A stretch of DNA of 64,000 nucleotides, from positions 26,424,763 to 26,488,762 of the forward strand of contig CM038710.1 in the NCBI GenBank assembly GCA_021613375.1. The letters run 5' to 3'. The DNA is from Megaleporinus macrocephalus. Taxonomy: Eukaryota; Chordata; Actinopteri; Characiformes; Anostomidae. The notes under the pieces were generated by a model. That model was not told the origin of the DNA and made no database searches. It saw nothing but the letters and a program-made list of their open reading frames with translations. The translations under genes were made by a program, and so were the position numbers. Of the stretch, positions 1 through 12,690 are shown in pieces; the first letter of the stretch is position 1, and the number at the start of each line of letters is the position of its first letter.

Positions 1-812
1 TGACAATACAGCACATTTGATGCTTGGACCCAAAAACATACAAAGTACAAGTATACAGTATATGATACTATAGTATTTGACATATACAATATAATATAGC
101 AGATGATGTTTTTTTTTAATATGTGGTGGGTTCCGAAAGTCTGTGTGGAATTTTTTTTAAATATAACAGTTAAAAGTACATTGTGTTGAGTACCTTAACA
201 CATGCTTCAGTAAAAAATAAATTACTAAAAAAAATTATACAAGGCCTTAACATCCTTTCTGCGTCAAAAATGTGCAGAATCTTGAATATTTCTCCTTCTT
301 TTTACTAGCCATTTTTAAAAATTCTTCAACTTTCTGTTATTTATTTTCAGGTTTAAATTTAAAAAAGAATCTCTCAGACTATTGGATCTAACTGTATCTG
401 TTTTTCAAGGTCTTTTAAAGCAAACATACCAGTTGGAGAGGGAAATGAATCTTGTGTTTACAGATAATGTGCTGGCTGTGCACGTTTCAGTTTATTGGCT
501 GAAATATTTAGATTAAATGTTCTGCTAAAAGGAGTATGCATGTTGTAATTATTGCTAAGGGTATGCATAAGCATATGGTACTTGGAAGGTAATTAATAGC
601 AGTCCTTGATGTGATTATCAGCATAAGGTGAAATAGAAGTTGATTTCTTGTGAGGATTTCTAAAGTGGCTTTCAGAAGGTCAACTGTCACACTTGAACCT
701 CCTCTCTGCTCCTGTGGTGTGATAGCGTTGAGACGGCTCCCTTCTCCAGTGCGCTCTTCCAGAAGGTTCCATCAGACTTGAAGCTTGTCAGGGCTCACTG
801 ACAGGCAAAACA

Positions 813-850
<38 letters not shown>

Positions 851-1376
851 ACAGGACATTCAGCTGAGCACATCACTTACACTCGAATGATCAATCAGTT
901 TTAATATTAGCAGCGAACTGATTGGCAGAGGGCAAAAGATGAAGCTGAGATAAAAGTCCTACATGCTGTCATGGTTGCTGTCACCATTTTACTAAGGACA
1001 TCACCAATGTGTCAAGTATTTGCTTAGACTTATTTTTAAACTCTCTTATTCCATTGTATGCATCAGTTGTTTTGTTTTTTTTGTGGTTATTTTTATTCAT
1101 GGTCTAACACCCTAACTTCTAAGTGGTCTGCCCTTACATTTAAACACTGTCTTTCTATGGAAGCCCACTCCTTCCAGACAGAGGAGAAACAAAACAGCAT
1201 TTTCCTTCTCTGTTTCTGGAAGCAGTATGGAAAAAAATTTAACAATTACTTATTTCCTCGAAAAAGTAAGATTTTCTCGTCTTGTAATTGAATTAAATAA
1301 CAGATTATTTCAACATTCAAAATGTTTAGTCAGTGCTTTAACAAAATAAATCATAATTACAAGATACTACGTCAAA
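1..1376 (+). other. Intronic sequence, probably last grid2 intron
   Basis: AT-rich sequence with no coding exon that I can support. It lies upstream of the grid2 terminal exon on the same strand, so it is most likely the 3' part of the last grid2 intron, which is very long in vertebrates. Apart from a CA microsatellite near 822-851 I see nothing distinctive. Confidence 0.5.
822..851. repeat. (CA)n microsatellite
   Basis: Uninterrupted CA dinucleotide run preceded by a short TATATA stretch. Confidence 0.9.
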
Positions 1377-1378
1377 TA

Positions 1379-2706
1379 CAGTGGCAAGAAAAAGTATGTG
1401 AATCTTTTGGAATTTAATAGTTTTCTACATTTTTTTTTTCATAAAATGTGAACTGATCCTCATCCAAGTCGAGGGTATTGATAAATATAATGTGTCTAAA
1501 ATGACAACACAAAAAAAATATGATCTTGCACTTCTTTATTGAGAACAACCATAAAAACCCCACAGTGCTAGTGAATGAAATATGTGAACCCTTGAGTTAA
1601 CGACCTCAAATTGGAGTCAGGTGCTAGCATACCTGGAGTCTTGTTAAGAAAATAAGTTTGGAGGTGTGGACTAGAGCTCCTTTGACTGATAAAAACCACT
1701 CATACTTTTAGAGTTTGCTCTGCACAGGAAGGATACATGTATGTGAGCCATGTCTTGCCAAAAAGAGCCTTTAGAGGATCTACTATCAAAATTGTAGATT
1801 TACATAAAGCTGGAAAGGGTTACAAAGTGATTTCAAAGCTATTAGAAATTCTCCAGTCTACAGAAAGGCAAACAATCTACAAATGGAGACAATTTGGGAC
1901 TGTGGCTACTCTGCCAAGAAGGGGGTGCCCAGTCAGAATGACCCCAGGAGCACAACAGACTCATCAATGAGGTAAAGAACCAACCCTGAGTAACAGCCAA
2001 AGATTTGAAGGTGTCATACAGGCTAGCATCTGTATTCACGAGTCTACAGTCCTTAAAACCTTGAAACTAAGATTAACTATTTGGAAAAAACATGCAGTGC
2101 TACATTTGGCATAAAAAAAAAAAAGGAACTGCATGTCACCGTGAAGATATCATCCCAACCATGATGTATGGCGGAGGGAACATCATGATTTGGGCCTGCT
2201 TTGCTTCAACAGGGCCTGGCCAGCTTACAATCATTGAGGGGAAGATGAACTCACAAGTGTTTTAAAAAAATTCTACTATCTTTTGGAGTGGCCAGGTCCG
2301 ACCCCAGATCTTAAACCTTTAGAGATGCTATAGATTGTCTTGAGAAGAGCCGCACACATGAGACATCCAGGGAATATGACAGAGCTAAAGCAGTTCTGCC
2401 AGGAAGTAAGGGCTAAAATTCATCCTGAACGACGTGCAGGTCTGATCCACATCTACAGGAAGCGCCTGATGGAGGTTATTGTTTCCAGCTATTAATTCCA
2501 AGGGTTGACTTACTATTTCCACTACCACTTTATATGTTGAATGAGTGTGTTCAATAAAGATGTGCAAGATCATATTTTTTGTGTTATTATGTTAGACACA
2601 TTATATTTGTCAATACCCTTGACTTGGATGAAGATTAGATCACAATGTATGACAAATGAATACAGAAAACTTTCCAAAAATGTTCACATACTTTTTCTTG
2701 CCCCTG
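1379..2706 (+). mobile_element. Tc1/mariner-like DNA transposon, degenerate, ends preserved
   Basis: The left end begins CAGTGGCAAGAAAAAGTATG and the right end, read on the minus strand, begins CAGGGGCAAGAAAAAGTATG, so the terminal inverted repeats still match over more than 20 bases. A TA dinucleotide flanks both ends (1377-1378 and 2707-2708), which is the target-site duplication of Tc1/mariner elements. The length of about 1.33 kb is slightly short of a complete Tc1-like element. The internal transposase is broken (separate entry). The copy sits in the presumed last grid2 intron in the same orientation as grid2. Confidence 0.9.
1737..2545 (+). pseudogene. Broken Tc1-like transposase
   Basis: Remains of a Tc1-family DDE transposase inside the element at 1379-2706. 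The first frame (1737-1970) resembles the paired-like helix-turn-helix region, with a KIVDLHKAGKGYKVISK-like segment and an RRG linker before a stop. Further on, around 2165-2220, translation shows a YGGGNIMIWACF-like stretch, the conserved segment between the catalytic acids. Stops and frameshifts occur throughout (for example TGA at 1968-1970) and the middle of the catalytic domain is partly missing, so the copy cannot make an active enzyme. Reading frame and domain identity are by eye. Confidence 0.8.
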
Positions 2707-2708
2707 TA

Positions 2709-5700
2709 GTCTTTGTTTTCACTATATTTATTTTGAATTGTGAGAAAATAAGTCAGTGGGTTCTTTTTTATATATTCATCAGCATTTTGATAAAACTGGG
2801 TCATAATTTTGAGAAATAAATAATTTAAACATACTAAGTCAGTACTTTGACCTATAGCTGCCACAAACAGAACAACACACACATTTCTCCTCTTACTGGT
2901 GGGAATGGGCTTTCATACGTTTCTAACCCATCCTGACAGCTTTCTTTATTTTCTGCTATAATATCTCTTGGCACCTCTGTGAACACTGAGTGCACACCAA
3001 AACAGTAGAACAAATTTTTGTGTTTGTGTCTCTGTCTCCTAACATGCGTGCGCACGCACACACACACACTGCATATGTCATGGTGCTAGCCTGTCCCTGT
3101 ATTCCTTTCTCTCTGCTTTCTCTGATCTCTCAGCCGCTTCTCTCTTAGCGTGACTTGATTCCATATGACAAACCATCAAAGCACGTTCTGCCCAGTGTTG
3201 GCAGGTTATTCTTCCCCCCCCCCGAACAAGCCATGGTTTTTTTTGAGTGCCACCTGCCAGTAATGAGGGGAGAGGCGGCTGATTGGATCCAGAGAACCAG
3301 AGAACGCACGATGTGATGAGCAAGCTATGCCACAGGCCAAGTTGTGTCCTCTTCATGTGCCTCACAAAAAAAATGAAAAAACAACAAAATACTGTCCTTT
3401 CACCTCGGATGTCTGCTGTGTCATTGCTGTAGCGATTGTGTGGAGTCCAGCATTACCTCCAAGCAACTTCAGAACATCAAATTTTAGCTTAACTTTCATT
3501 ATAATTGACTGTATTACTAATTAACAAGACTCTTTTATACACACTCAGGTTTTCACTGAAAAGTGAGAGTAATCTCAACAACAGTTTTCAATTTGGGCAG
3601 CTAATGTTAGAAAACCAGAGAATTAGATTAATTGGCAAATGACCAAGGTTGCTGAACTCCACACAATCTTCTGTGTTGACCATTACTCTGACCTCAAGAA
3701 ATGTGTGATTTCTGTCGGAAAAAGACAAAAAAAAAAAAAGTCATGTGAGATTTACTGTCTCCGGCTGAAACGACAGCATTCCTTTATTTGTTTTTGTTTT
3801 TTATTTTTGTTTTGTTTTGTAGATAAGTACTCTGTGTTGAAGGGTTAAAGCGGGCGAGGGAGAGAAATGAAAAAATGCCATTTTTACCATCTCACCTTTC
3901 CAGGTATCTGGCTCGTTGGACATAGAAAAGAACAAAAAAAGTCTGTGTGCTGACTGTTTGTTTGTTTGTCTTTCTCTATTCATTCCCCCACCTCTCTCAA
4001 ACAACCTCTTTCTTGTCCTCCCATTTGCCTGCTCCATCCGTCCGTCTGTCTGCTTGCCCGTTCGCCCGTCCGTCCGTCTCCATTTCTTTGTCATCCTGCG
4101 ACTCGGGCACTGGCTCGCGGCTTTGCAGACGCAAGCTGACGGGCCGTCTGTCAGACAGGACGAGCCGTGCCACGAGCCACAGAGTGACATCACACTCACG
4201 CTTAGGCCTTCATCCAATCACCTGTCGCCTGCATGCTGCGCCACACCTCTGGACTCCACCTTGCGCCACACGTTCGCCATCCCATCACGAACTGTCTTCT
4301 GCCAACACTGAGGGCCCTCTTTCCTCATTCAGCAAGCCTCCAGCACATGTAGGTTGTGGAACATGTAGCACATGTAGGTTACGCCCCCTAAACAAGTCAC
4401 AATGACCTTGTATAATGAATAGACCGACTATTCTATCTTCGGACAGATATGATCAAAGTCATAAAAATTCATTTTATCGAAATGTTTGCCACTTAACGGT
4501 TCACATATGATCAAGGTTCCTAAACACCACTTAAAATCTGTGTGGATCATTAGTCTCACTTCAAGACAAGTATTGATTTCTATCAATCGAAGAAAAAACA
4601 ACACTTGAGTGTGTAAGGGCATTTTATTTACAGGCCATTGATGTATATGTGTAAGTTTAATATTTTAAGCATTATTTGAGATTCAAACAATTAAAAAAAA
4701 CAAAAATTCAAACGACCTGTGATATTTTCAATCAGAAGTCTAAAGAAATAGGTTTTATTAAAAGCAAATAGCAGAAGCATCTGATGAATTCATACATAAA
4801 ATGAAGCTTTTATTGATTTCTTGCTTGCAGAAATACATTCATTCTGTGAAGGGTAACAGTGCAAGGCTGTAATGCTGTGAAATGTAGTTATCTTAAAACG
4901 TTTTAAAGATGACTTTAATGCTGTATTTTGTGGTATCCACATTAGAAAATATTTTAAATAGCCAGTGCTCTGTAGCACAAACTATGCCATATGACTAGTC
5001 TCTTATAATCCTCTTTCACACACTCACACTTTAAGGGTTATTTTGGTGAAAAAAAATCCAATTTCCAGTTTCCCCTTTAGCCCAGAAATATACAATCAGC
5101 CGAGACATGTTTGGGGACTACTTCTTTAGAAAGCACTAGAGCTACTAGACTAATGTAGCTAACAAGTCTAAATCACTGTACACTTGTCTCAAAACACATT
5201 AGGCTGTCAAGTATCTCAGATAGATGTGCTTATGAGGTTCCCAACACTGTGTGATGTTGCGTAGCTAAAATCATCTTCGGTAAGCTAAATTTTTGTCAGT
5301 GTTGTCGACCAAACGTGTCTGATCGACAGTATTTGAGTTAAGGGGAAAATTGGGCACATTGTATTTTTTATAAATTTATTTATTTATAATGTAATGACTC
5401 TTTGCATCTTCTCTTACTCACTTTTTACACCACTGTACAATGCCCATTGCTTACTGTATAAAGCCCATTACTCTAAGATCAGGCACCCACAAGCCACCGC
5501 CCAACCTCCTCCCCCAGCCCCACTTTCCCCAGCCCCACCCTGCCACTTTTTCCTGCAACCTTCTGAGGTATGAGGCTTACAGTGGAATCCCAACCCAAGC
5601 CCAGCCAGGCCCCTCTCTCCCCCTCCCCATACTTAGGGTCCTGCTGCCTGCTGTCTGCTACTGCTGGACAAAGTCCTAGGATTGCATTTGAAACTCCCCA

Positions 5701-6918
5701 CAAACAGGAAGCCATTTTGCCCTCTAGACCCACTGCAGCCCCTGAAAAAGGCCAGTATTCTGTAAGTGTGGGTGTTCAAGTGTGGATGTTTAATTGGACA
5801 GCTAATTACTTATTATTTGTAATAATCTCCACCCAACACAGGTTTTAACAATAGAAATATGATGTATATTGTATTATATTACTGTATATATTATGTTATA
5901 TTACAGTAAAAATTCTGGTGCTTTGGTAGGTAAAGAACCAAAGAAGGGTTCTTCCGAGCAATGTGATAGAACATGCTGCTCTTGACCCACAGCAGTGCTC
6001 AGTTCAAGTATTGATTCAGCAAGCCAAATACAACTCATTAACATGTTATGGAGTCCTTCATGAGTTGAATTAGGTGTGTTGGGGCAGGGTGTAGTGAAAC
6101 TGTGCAGTGCTGTGGGTCACCAGGGCAAAACTAAGAATAACTGCTATAAAAGATACTAAAGCAGTGGTTCCCGAACTGCAGTGTGTATCACCTGTAAGGT
6201 TCTGAGACCTGGTATGGGCATTAGATGGCTCGTTTTATGTAAATGAGATGTACTTGTGTAAGTTTAAAGAATCGATTTAAATGTTTTCTTAGAAGTGTAC
6301 ATCCCAGTGAAATGTGTTGGAACCTTTATATTTAGAATGTAGTTGTGTAGTAATGTACTCAGTCTCTTGGGTGTGCAACTAGGAATTAGGACAATACCAT
6401 GAAGCAGTGTTACTTGACAAGCCCTTATACATGTGCACCTTCCTTACTATAGCTCAGCATATGTCTTGTCTTTGTGCCTTTTCTTCCCCATCCCCATTTA
6501 CTCATACGACTATCACCAACTTCACCTGAACTTCATTTCACTACTTAATTTTATCTTTTCCAATTTTCTTTCTATCTTAAATTTCTGTAACCCCTCGTAC
6601 CTGCAACCTTTATTTGCTTCAAACATTTATAACCCATCCTCTCACTCCATCACTTCCTTTGTCGGCTAACCACGCTGCTTCCACGACACAATAACCCATC
6701 CTCCTCTGTTTCTTCTTACGATCGCACACTTTCCCCGCTCTCCTCACTTTATACCCGTTACCTCTTCTGTCCTCTTCTGCTTCTGTAACAACCCTCACCC
6801 CTCCTCCTCTTCTGTCTTTCTTTCTCTCTCTCCTTATTTCCTCCTCTGACTCCCAACCCCCCTGCCCCCTTCCCTGCTCCACTACTCCTACCTTTCCAAC
6901 CCCTCCCTCCCCAAACAG
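2709..6918 (+). other. grid2 intron, no exon seen
   Basis: Non-coding. It contains a short CA tract (about 3052-3069), T-rich and A-rich runs, a C-rich low-complexity stretch (about 5490-5640), and a GC-richer block at about 4080-4310 that could be regulatory but has no recognised motif. The last 400 bases are pyrimidine-rich and end in the CAG acceptor at 6916-6918. Confidence 0.5.
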
Positions 6919-7347
6919 GACGACAAGGAGATTGACCTGGAGCACCTCCACCGGCGAGTCAACAGCCTCTGCACGGAAGACGAGAGCCCTCACAAGCAGT
7001 TCTCTGCCTCCTCCATCGACCTGACACCCCTGGACATGGACTCGCTACCAGCTGCCCGGCAGGCGCTGGAGCAGATCAGCGACTTCCGCAACACTCACAT
7101 CACTACCACCACCTTCATCCCTGAGCAGATCCAGACGCTGAGCCGCAGCCTGTCAGCCAAAGCAGCCGCCGGTTTTGCCTTCGGGCCTGTGCCCGAGCAG
7201 CGAGGCGCTGGGCCTTTCCGCCAGCGGGCGCCCAACGGCGGCTTCTTCCGCAGTCCCATCAAGACCATGTCCAGCATCCCTTACCAACCCACACCAACAC
7301 CCAGCTTCAGCTATGGCAACGACCCAGACAGGGGCACCTCCATATAA
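6919..7347 (+). CDS. grid2: Glutamate receptor delta-2, last coding exon (partial gene)
   Basis: Terminal exon of the delta-type ionotropic glutamate receptor GluD2, a postsynaptic adhesion/receptor protein of cerebellar Purkinje cells that binds cerebellin-neurexin complexes. The exon opens after a pyrimidine tract and CAG acceptor in phase 0 and encodes 142 residues, all of the cytoplasmic tail. Recognisable segments are [18 protein letters not shown] at the start, a [21 protein letters not shown] block in the middle, and the tail NDPDRGTSI. The final GTSI is the class I PDZ ligand used by PSD-95/delphilin-type scaffolds. DPDRGTSI together with the PYQPTPT segment identifies GRID2 rather than GRID1. 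All upstream exons lie outside the window. Base composition is far more GC-rich than the flanks, as expected for coding DNA. Stop is TAA at 7345-7347. Confidence 0.95.
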   Translation, partial: DDKEIDLEHLHRRVNSLCTEDESPHKQFSASSIDLTPLDMDSLPAARQALEQISDFRNTHITTTTFIPEQIQTLSRSLSAKAAAGFAFGPVPEQRGAGPFRQRAPNGGFFRSPIKTMSSIPYQPTPTPSFSYGNDPDRGTSI

Positions 7348-9360
7348 GAGACCACCAGGAGCCCGGAAGAAAAAAAAAAAAACAAAAATACAAAAACACA
7401 CAAAAGAGAATATGGAAATGTAAATACCAGTCTTTTTTTGGTCGTCCCTCCCTTTCTCACATTGTTGTTTTTTTTTTCGTTCATCACTTTTTCTGGCTGG
7501 CGGACGTGCTGGGGGTGCTGCCTGAATTCACCTCCCTGTTAAGGATAAGGAAGGTGTTTGGTTTCATTCTTGTCGTTGTGGTCAGTTGGAGATCTCTCAA
7601 TGTGAACAAAGATAACTTTACCTTTCAATTTTGTTTTTTCCACAATTACAGTTTGAGTTTTTGGAGAGCGAGTGAGAGAGCGAGAGAGTAAAAAGAAAGA
7701 GACTACTACGAACTTTACAACCATGGGATGTTTACATGTATTTTTTGGGTTTTTCTGGACAAAATTAGAGAGTGGAAAAAAAATACTGCACTTTGCAGAG
7801 TGACCTACAGACCCGCAATAACTTGAGGCTTGTTCAAGAAGTCTCGCCTAGCCTAATTCTCAGTTCACACTGGGAGCTTGGTTAATGGTTTCTTTTAACA
7901 GTGAGCTGTGACCAATGGTACTGCACCCACCGGGCTCCTTCATACACACATGGGACACTCTGTAAAAGAGAAAAACTGAATAAAAACAAAACAACAAAAA
8001 AAAAACACTGACAAGTGTAGAAGGAGGGGTGCAGCTAAGGCTTCTAAATGTGTTTTATTGACTTTGTTTTAACTATAACAAATCTTAAAATGCGTGGAAT
8101 GTGTCTGGTCAGAGAGTTTAAACAAGAAAAAAAATTGAATCAGTGCTGTCTGTTGTTTTCTTTTTTGTTTTTGTTTTTTTATTTACTTCTATAAGTTTTG
8201 AAATTGCTTCAGTGCCATCATCTTATACTGGTTTGCATCATTCAGTCATGGAAAGCTTTTTTGTTTTTGCTCTTTCACAACTGTACACCTGGGTTTGACC
8301 ACCTACGTTTTGTACAGTAGCCTCATTGCGTGGACCACGAGCTTATGGCTGATAGGCACCGCAACTTTCGGAGGTCAAGAAGAGAAAGAGCTTTCAAACT
8401 TTCAAAGGAATTCTCGATATAAGCCTTAGACGGAGGGCTCTTTTTAATCCTTCGCCATTGCGTCCTCAAACCTACAGCAGGCCATCCCGAAAGAGCAGAC
8501 GCGACGGCCACTTTTGGGGGAATTCTTTGAAATAACTTTCTATTTTGTTTCATAAATGTTAAGGGGTAATATTTATCTAACTTTTTTTTTAAGTGCTAAT
8601 TGTTAAAACGAGGCCATCAAAGTGTGAAGACAGGTTAAAACAGACACATTTTGAGAAGTTTAAAAAGAAAAATACAAAAAAAAACAGCCAAACAGTTTTC
8701 ACTAACACTGTATTAATATTACTAATGTTAGTTGTTTAGAATGAGCTTTCAGTTTTGTTATCCTCAGACTAATTCGCCAAACGTTGTGTGTAGAGAACAG
8801 CAACAGTGTTTTTGACGACAGCATTCTAGATGTACTTTTCTTAAGCTATGGCTACTGAATGACAATAGGAACAGTTTTTATTTAGTATCAATTTCAAGAT
8901 TTTTATTTAGTATAAATGAGAAGACGTTAAAATGTATATTTTACATGGAGATAATTTTTTTGGTTGGATTAAAGAGAAGATATAGAGTTTAACATAAAAA
9001 GCCGAGCATCGCGTTAGACACCATTGCACTAATTGAGTTTTCCACACTCCCTCAGATGGTGAGGTGTTCAGATTTTGGCTTCATTTCATGTTGAGTTCCA
9101 GATTTATGAAGGCAAGTTATTTTCCATACAAAAGAAAGCATGTACAACTTGCTAAGCCTGTAACATTTTTAATTTCTTACATAGTATGTACAGGATTTAC
9201 TTGATCATTTTCGACTGATTATAATGTACAGTATTTAATATAGGCCTATTTTGTTGTATGTGTTGCATATTATTCAAATGGAACAAACTGAGGCCTCTGT
9301 TACAAGTGGCAAAGCTTTCTGTGTATAATTTGTCTAATAAACATGTTTTCTACAGTGGGT
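7348..9360 (+). other. grid2: grid2 3' UTR (inferred)
   Basis: AT-rich sequence after the grid2 stop with no coding potential. Two AATAAA hexamers are visible: 7979-7984 (followed by an A-rich stretch, so possibly a proximal site or internal priming) and 9336-9341, followed by a GT-rich segment. The distal one is the better transcript end and gives a 3' UTR of about 2 kb. The extent is inferred. Confidence 0.6.
9336..9341 (+). terminator. grid2 distal poly(A) signal
   Basis: AATAAA hexamer followed within about 20-40 bases by a TACAGTGGGTTTAGGTGTCT-type G/T-rich segment. Confidence 0.6.
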
Positions 9361-9361
9361 T

Positions 9362-10590
9362 TAGGTGTCTTTGCTGTATAAGAAGATTTTGATCTTTTTG
9401 ATGGCCTATATGTCATTGCCTGTTATTGATATTTGACCATGCAGAGGATGAGATGCTCACATTTCTATGCGAAAGGTTTTAAACACACCGCAGGTACCAT
9501 GGACAAAGTGTTTGGTTTTGGCTGATCTTTGACTGTGTGCACCAGACGTCATGCCCTCAGAGACACACAGAATAGCACAGCAGCAGATCACATCATGCTT
9601 GAGTGAGTAGAGAAGAGCCAAGGCTGCCCCACGGTCTCATCCTCAAAAGGCCAAGTTCTTGGACCAGCATGCATATATGAATGTGTGGACTATCTTTGAA
9701 GATAACCCTTTAGAATAACAAGCTCCTATAAATAGAAACTTAATTACTTTTTCATGCTTTGTTAGTAATAGTTGATAATTATTTCATTTGTTACTTGTGC
9801 ATGCATACGTGCTATGCTTTGAATTAACCATATGGCAATGTAATAATAGTTTTTATGAATTATATTTACGTATAAAGAGATATCATACAGATTTATAAGT
9901 AAATTGTTAATATTTTCTAATATTTAACAATCTTTAACACACTATTAAATTATGGTTAAGTTGATGTTTATTAGGGCATATAAAGTGTTTTGCTAATATA
10001 CGCCTGATGGTCATATTATTAAACTAAAGAGTTTTATGATCAATCTAGATTATTGGCTTATCATTAATCCTTGTAAATAAAATAAATAAGTTGATTTTTA
10101 AGATCTATTTGTTATTTTGATAGATCTTAAAATCTTTTTTTGGTTGATAAAATCACTAATAGTAGGATTTACGCTCTTTCTGATATAAAGACATGCCTTT
10201 CTGATTTCTTCTCTTTCTTGCTTTGAATATTATTTGCACTGGTGTAAACGCTCTAAGTGTCCACTGGATGTCGCCTGTATCCCTCTGAGCGCTCCTGCTG
10301 CCACAGACAGACTCTGCACTGAGCACAGCATTTCATTTTTCCCCCATTTGAACAATCTACAAAATACCAGCCAACAAAATCAGCACTTTCAAGTATTTAC
10401 AGCTCCCTCCTCAAACCTGAATCCCTTTACAGGAAGAGGTAAGAGACGCGTTTCAAATTAATATTTATTAATCAATTAGTGTATTAGCCGCGGTGTAGGA
10501 GTTGTAATGATTATTGTTTTATTGTTGTTATTAGTGTTGTGGTTGTTGTCACTGTAGGTAATATATAGTCTATTTATCGCGCTCCTCCAT
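9362..10590. other. Intergenic, nothing recognised
   Basis: AT-rich spacer between grid2 and atoh1. No exon, RNA gene or transposon end that I can support. Confidence 0.5.
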
Positions 10591-10599
10591 ATCTCTGTG

Positions 10600-10860
10600 T
10601 TTCCCAGGAGACAGGAATGAAGCGGGCAGCCTGCAGACTCCGCCGCGCTGAAGCCCCGTGGAGATTCACTCTGTGCCCACTTTCCAAAGGCTCCCCAGGC
10701 GTGTCCAATGGAACAGAGAGTCGCCTTTGTGTTGGGGACACTTTAATAATGGGCAGCAACAATATCCAACCTGTTGTTTGCTTTAGGAAAGTCCTGCGGG
10801 CCGCGCAGGCTGACTGGATGGGGCTCCAGTTGGACTGCGCTCAGGCGCCAGAGCGCTAGC
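10600..10860. promoter_or_regulatory. Candidate conserved non-coding element upstream of atoh1
   Basis: A block much richer in GC than its AT-rich surroundings, with SOX-like CCTTTGTG and AACAATA cores close together (about 10720-10765). Short open frames cross it on both strands but none resembles a known protein and none has splice sites that join a gene. A regulatory element about 3.2 kb upstream of atoh1 is an inference from composition and motifs only. Confidence 0.25.
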
Positions 10861-11192
10861 TCAGCTCTCACACTCATGAATAAATGGAGGAACATTCGCG
10901 GCATTTTAATGGCAGAAACGAGGAATTTAGGCTCCGCGAGTTCTTCTTCATTACTAACATGCGTTATTATTACATTTAAACAATCTCAAACAGAAACCTA
11001 AAAACACACCGTCTCGAGGCTCTGACGACCACAGGACGGCAGTATGAAAGGCTAGCATGACGCAGCAGAAGAAACCCCTCGCTTTATTTATTCGTTTATC
11101 TGTAGAAAGATTTATACATTAAAATTCATTTAAATAAAAGATATTAACTTCAGAAAATCAACACAACATTAACGGGTGCAGTATTCGTCCTC

Positions 11193-11236
<44 letters not shown>
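11193..11236. repeat. (AAT)n microsatellite
   Basis: Continuous AAT triplets, decaying into mixed ACT/AAT triplets to about 11280. Confidence 0.9.
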
Positions 11237-11241
<5 letters not shown>

Positions 11242-11627
11242 AGTAATACTACTACTAATAATAATAGTAATAATAATTGTTTTTATTATTATTATTTTGT
11301 AATTATAAATTTTATTATTTAATGATTGTGTTGCTCATTCTGAAAATCGTAAATAATGTGAACAAAATCTAACATGCTTAACATTCAGCTCTCAGCACTG
11401 GAGGCTTTACAATTAGTTAAATAGTGCAGAACGTTTAATACACATTAAACACATTCAATTATTTTCGATGTTGTACAATAATACGTTTTATAATCATATG
11501 CTGAAATACTTAAAAATAATATTAAACAATACAATAAAAATAACACAAACTATTCCCTGATTGGTGGTGGCTAAATTACTACTACTACCACCACCACTAA
11601 TAATAATAACAATAATAATTATTGCTA

Positions 11628-11630
<3 letters not shown>

Positions 11631-11692
<62 letters not shown>
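11631..11692. repeat. (ATT)n microsatellite
   Basis: About 20 ATT triplets, the complement of the AAT run 400 bp upstream; the two could pair as an inverted repeat. Confidence 0.9.
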
Positions 11693-11867
11693 GTGTTAAG
11701 TGCCACTATTCCTCATATGCTACAAAATACCATTTATTACTTCTCAAAGCATGATGTAGGTAGCTATAAAAGGGAACACTTAACACTTAATTTAACACTT
11801 AAGTACCTCATACAGCATCCACTAAAAAATCATCCACAATCATCCACGTAGGACTACAATAAGTACA

Positions 11868-12690
11868 ACATTTATTCAACACTAAAGCACTACAGTAACT
11901 TACACAGCCTTCACTCAACACTACAGTAACTTACACAGCCTTCACTCAACACTACAGTAACTTACATAGCCTTCACTCAACACTACAGCACTACAGTAAC
12001 TTACACAGCCTTCACTCAACACTACAGTAACTTACACAGCCTTCACTCAACACTACAGTAACTTACACAGCCTTCACTCAACACTACAGTAACTTACATA
12101 GCCTTCACTCAACACTACAGCACTACAGTAACTTACACAGCTTTCACTCAACACTACAGCACTACAGTAACTTACACAGCCTTCACTCCACACTACAGTA
12201 ACTTACACAGCCTTCACTCAACACTACAGCACTACAGTAACTTACACAGCCTTCACTCCACACTACAGCACTACAGTAACTTACACAGCCTTCACTCAAC
12301 ACTACAGCACTACAGTAGCTTACACAGCCTCCACTCAACACTACAGCACTACAGTAACTTACACAGCCTTGACTCAACACTACAGCACTACAGTAACTTA
12401 CACAGCCTTCACTCCACACTACAGTACTACATTAACTTACACAGCCTTCACTCAACACTACAGTAACTTACACAGCCTCCACTCAACACTACAGCATTAC
12501 AGTAACTTACACAGCCTCCACTCAACACTACAGCACTACAGTAACTTACACAGCCTCCACTCAACACTACAGTAACTTACACAGCCTTCACTCAACACTA
12601 CAGCACTACAGTAACTTACACAGCCTTCACTCCACACTACAATACTAGAGTAACTTACACAGCTTTCACTCAACACTTCAGCTCTGCAGT
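11868..12690. repeat. 31/39-bp minisatellite array
   Basis: More than 20 head-to-tail copies of a unit of the form CACTACAGTAACTTACACAG plus CCTTCACTCAA (31 bp). Many copies carry an extra CACTACAG octamer, giving 39-bp units, so the array alternates two unit lengths. Open frames through it are repeat artefacts. It lies about 1.2 kb upstream of the atoh1 start. Confidence 0.95.

Noticed and set aside
3801..4405. Three long overlapping open frames on both strands
   Set aside because: Low-complexity CCGT/CTTT sequence; mutually exclusive frames and no recognisable domain.
11868..12690. Possible CRISPR-like array
   Set aside because: Units are contiguous tandem repeats with no unique spacers, in vertebrate DNA.
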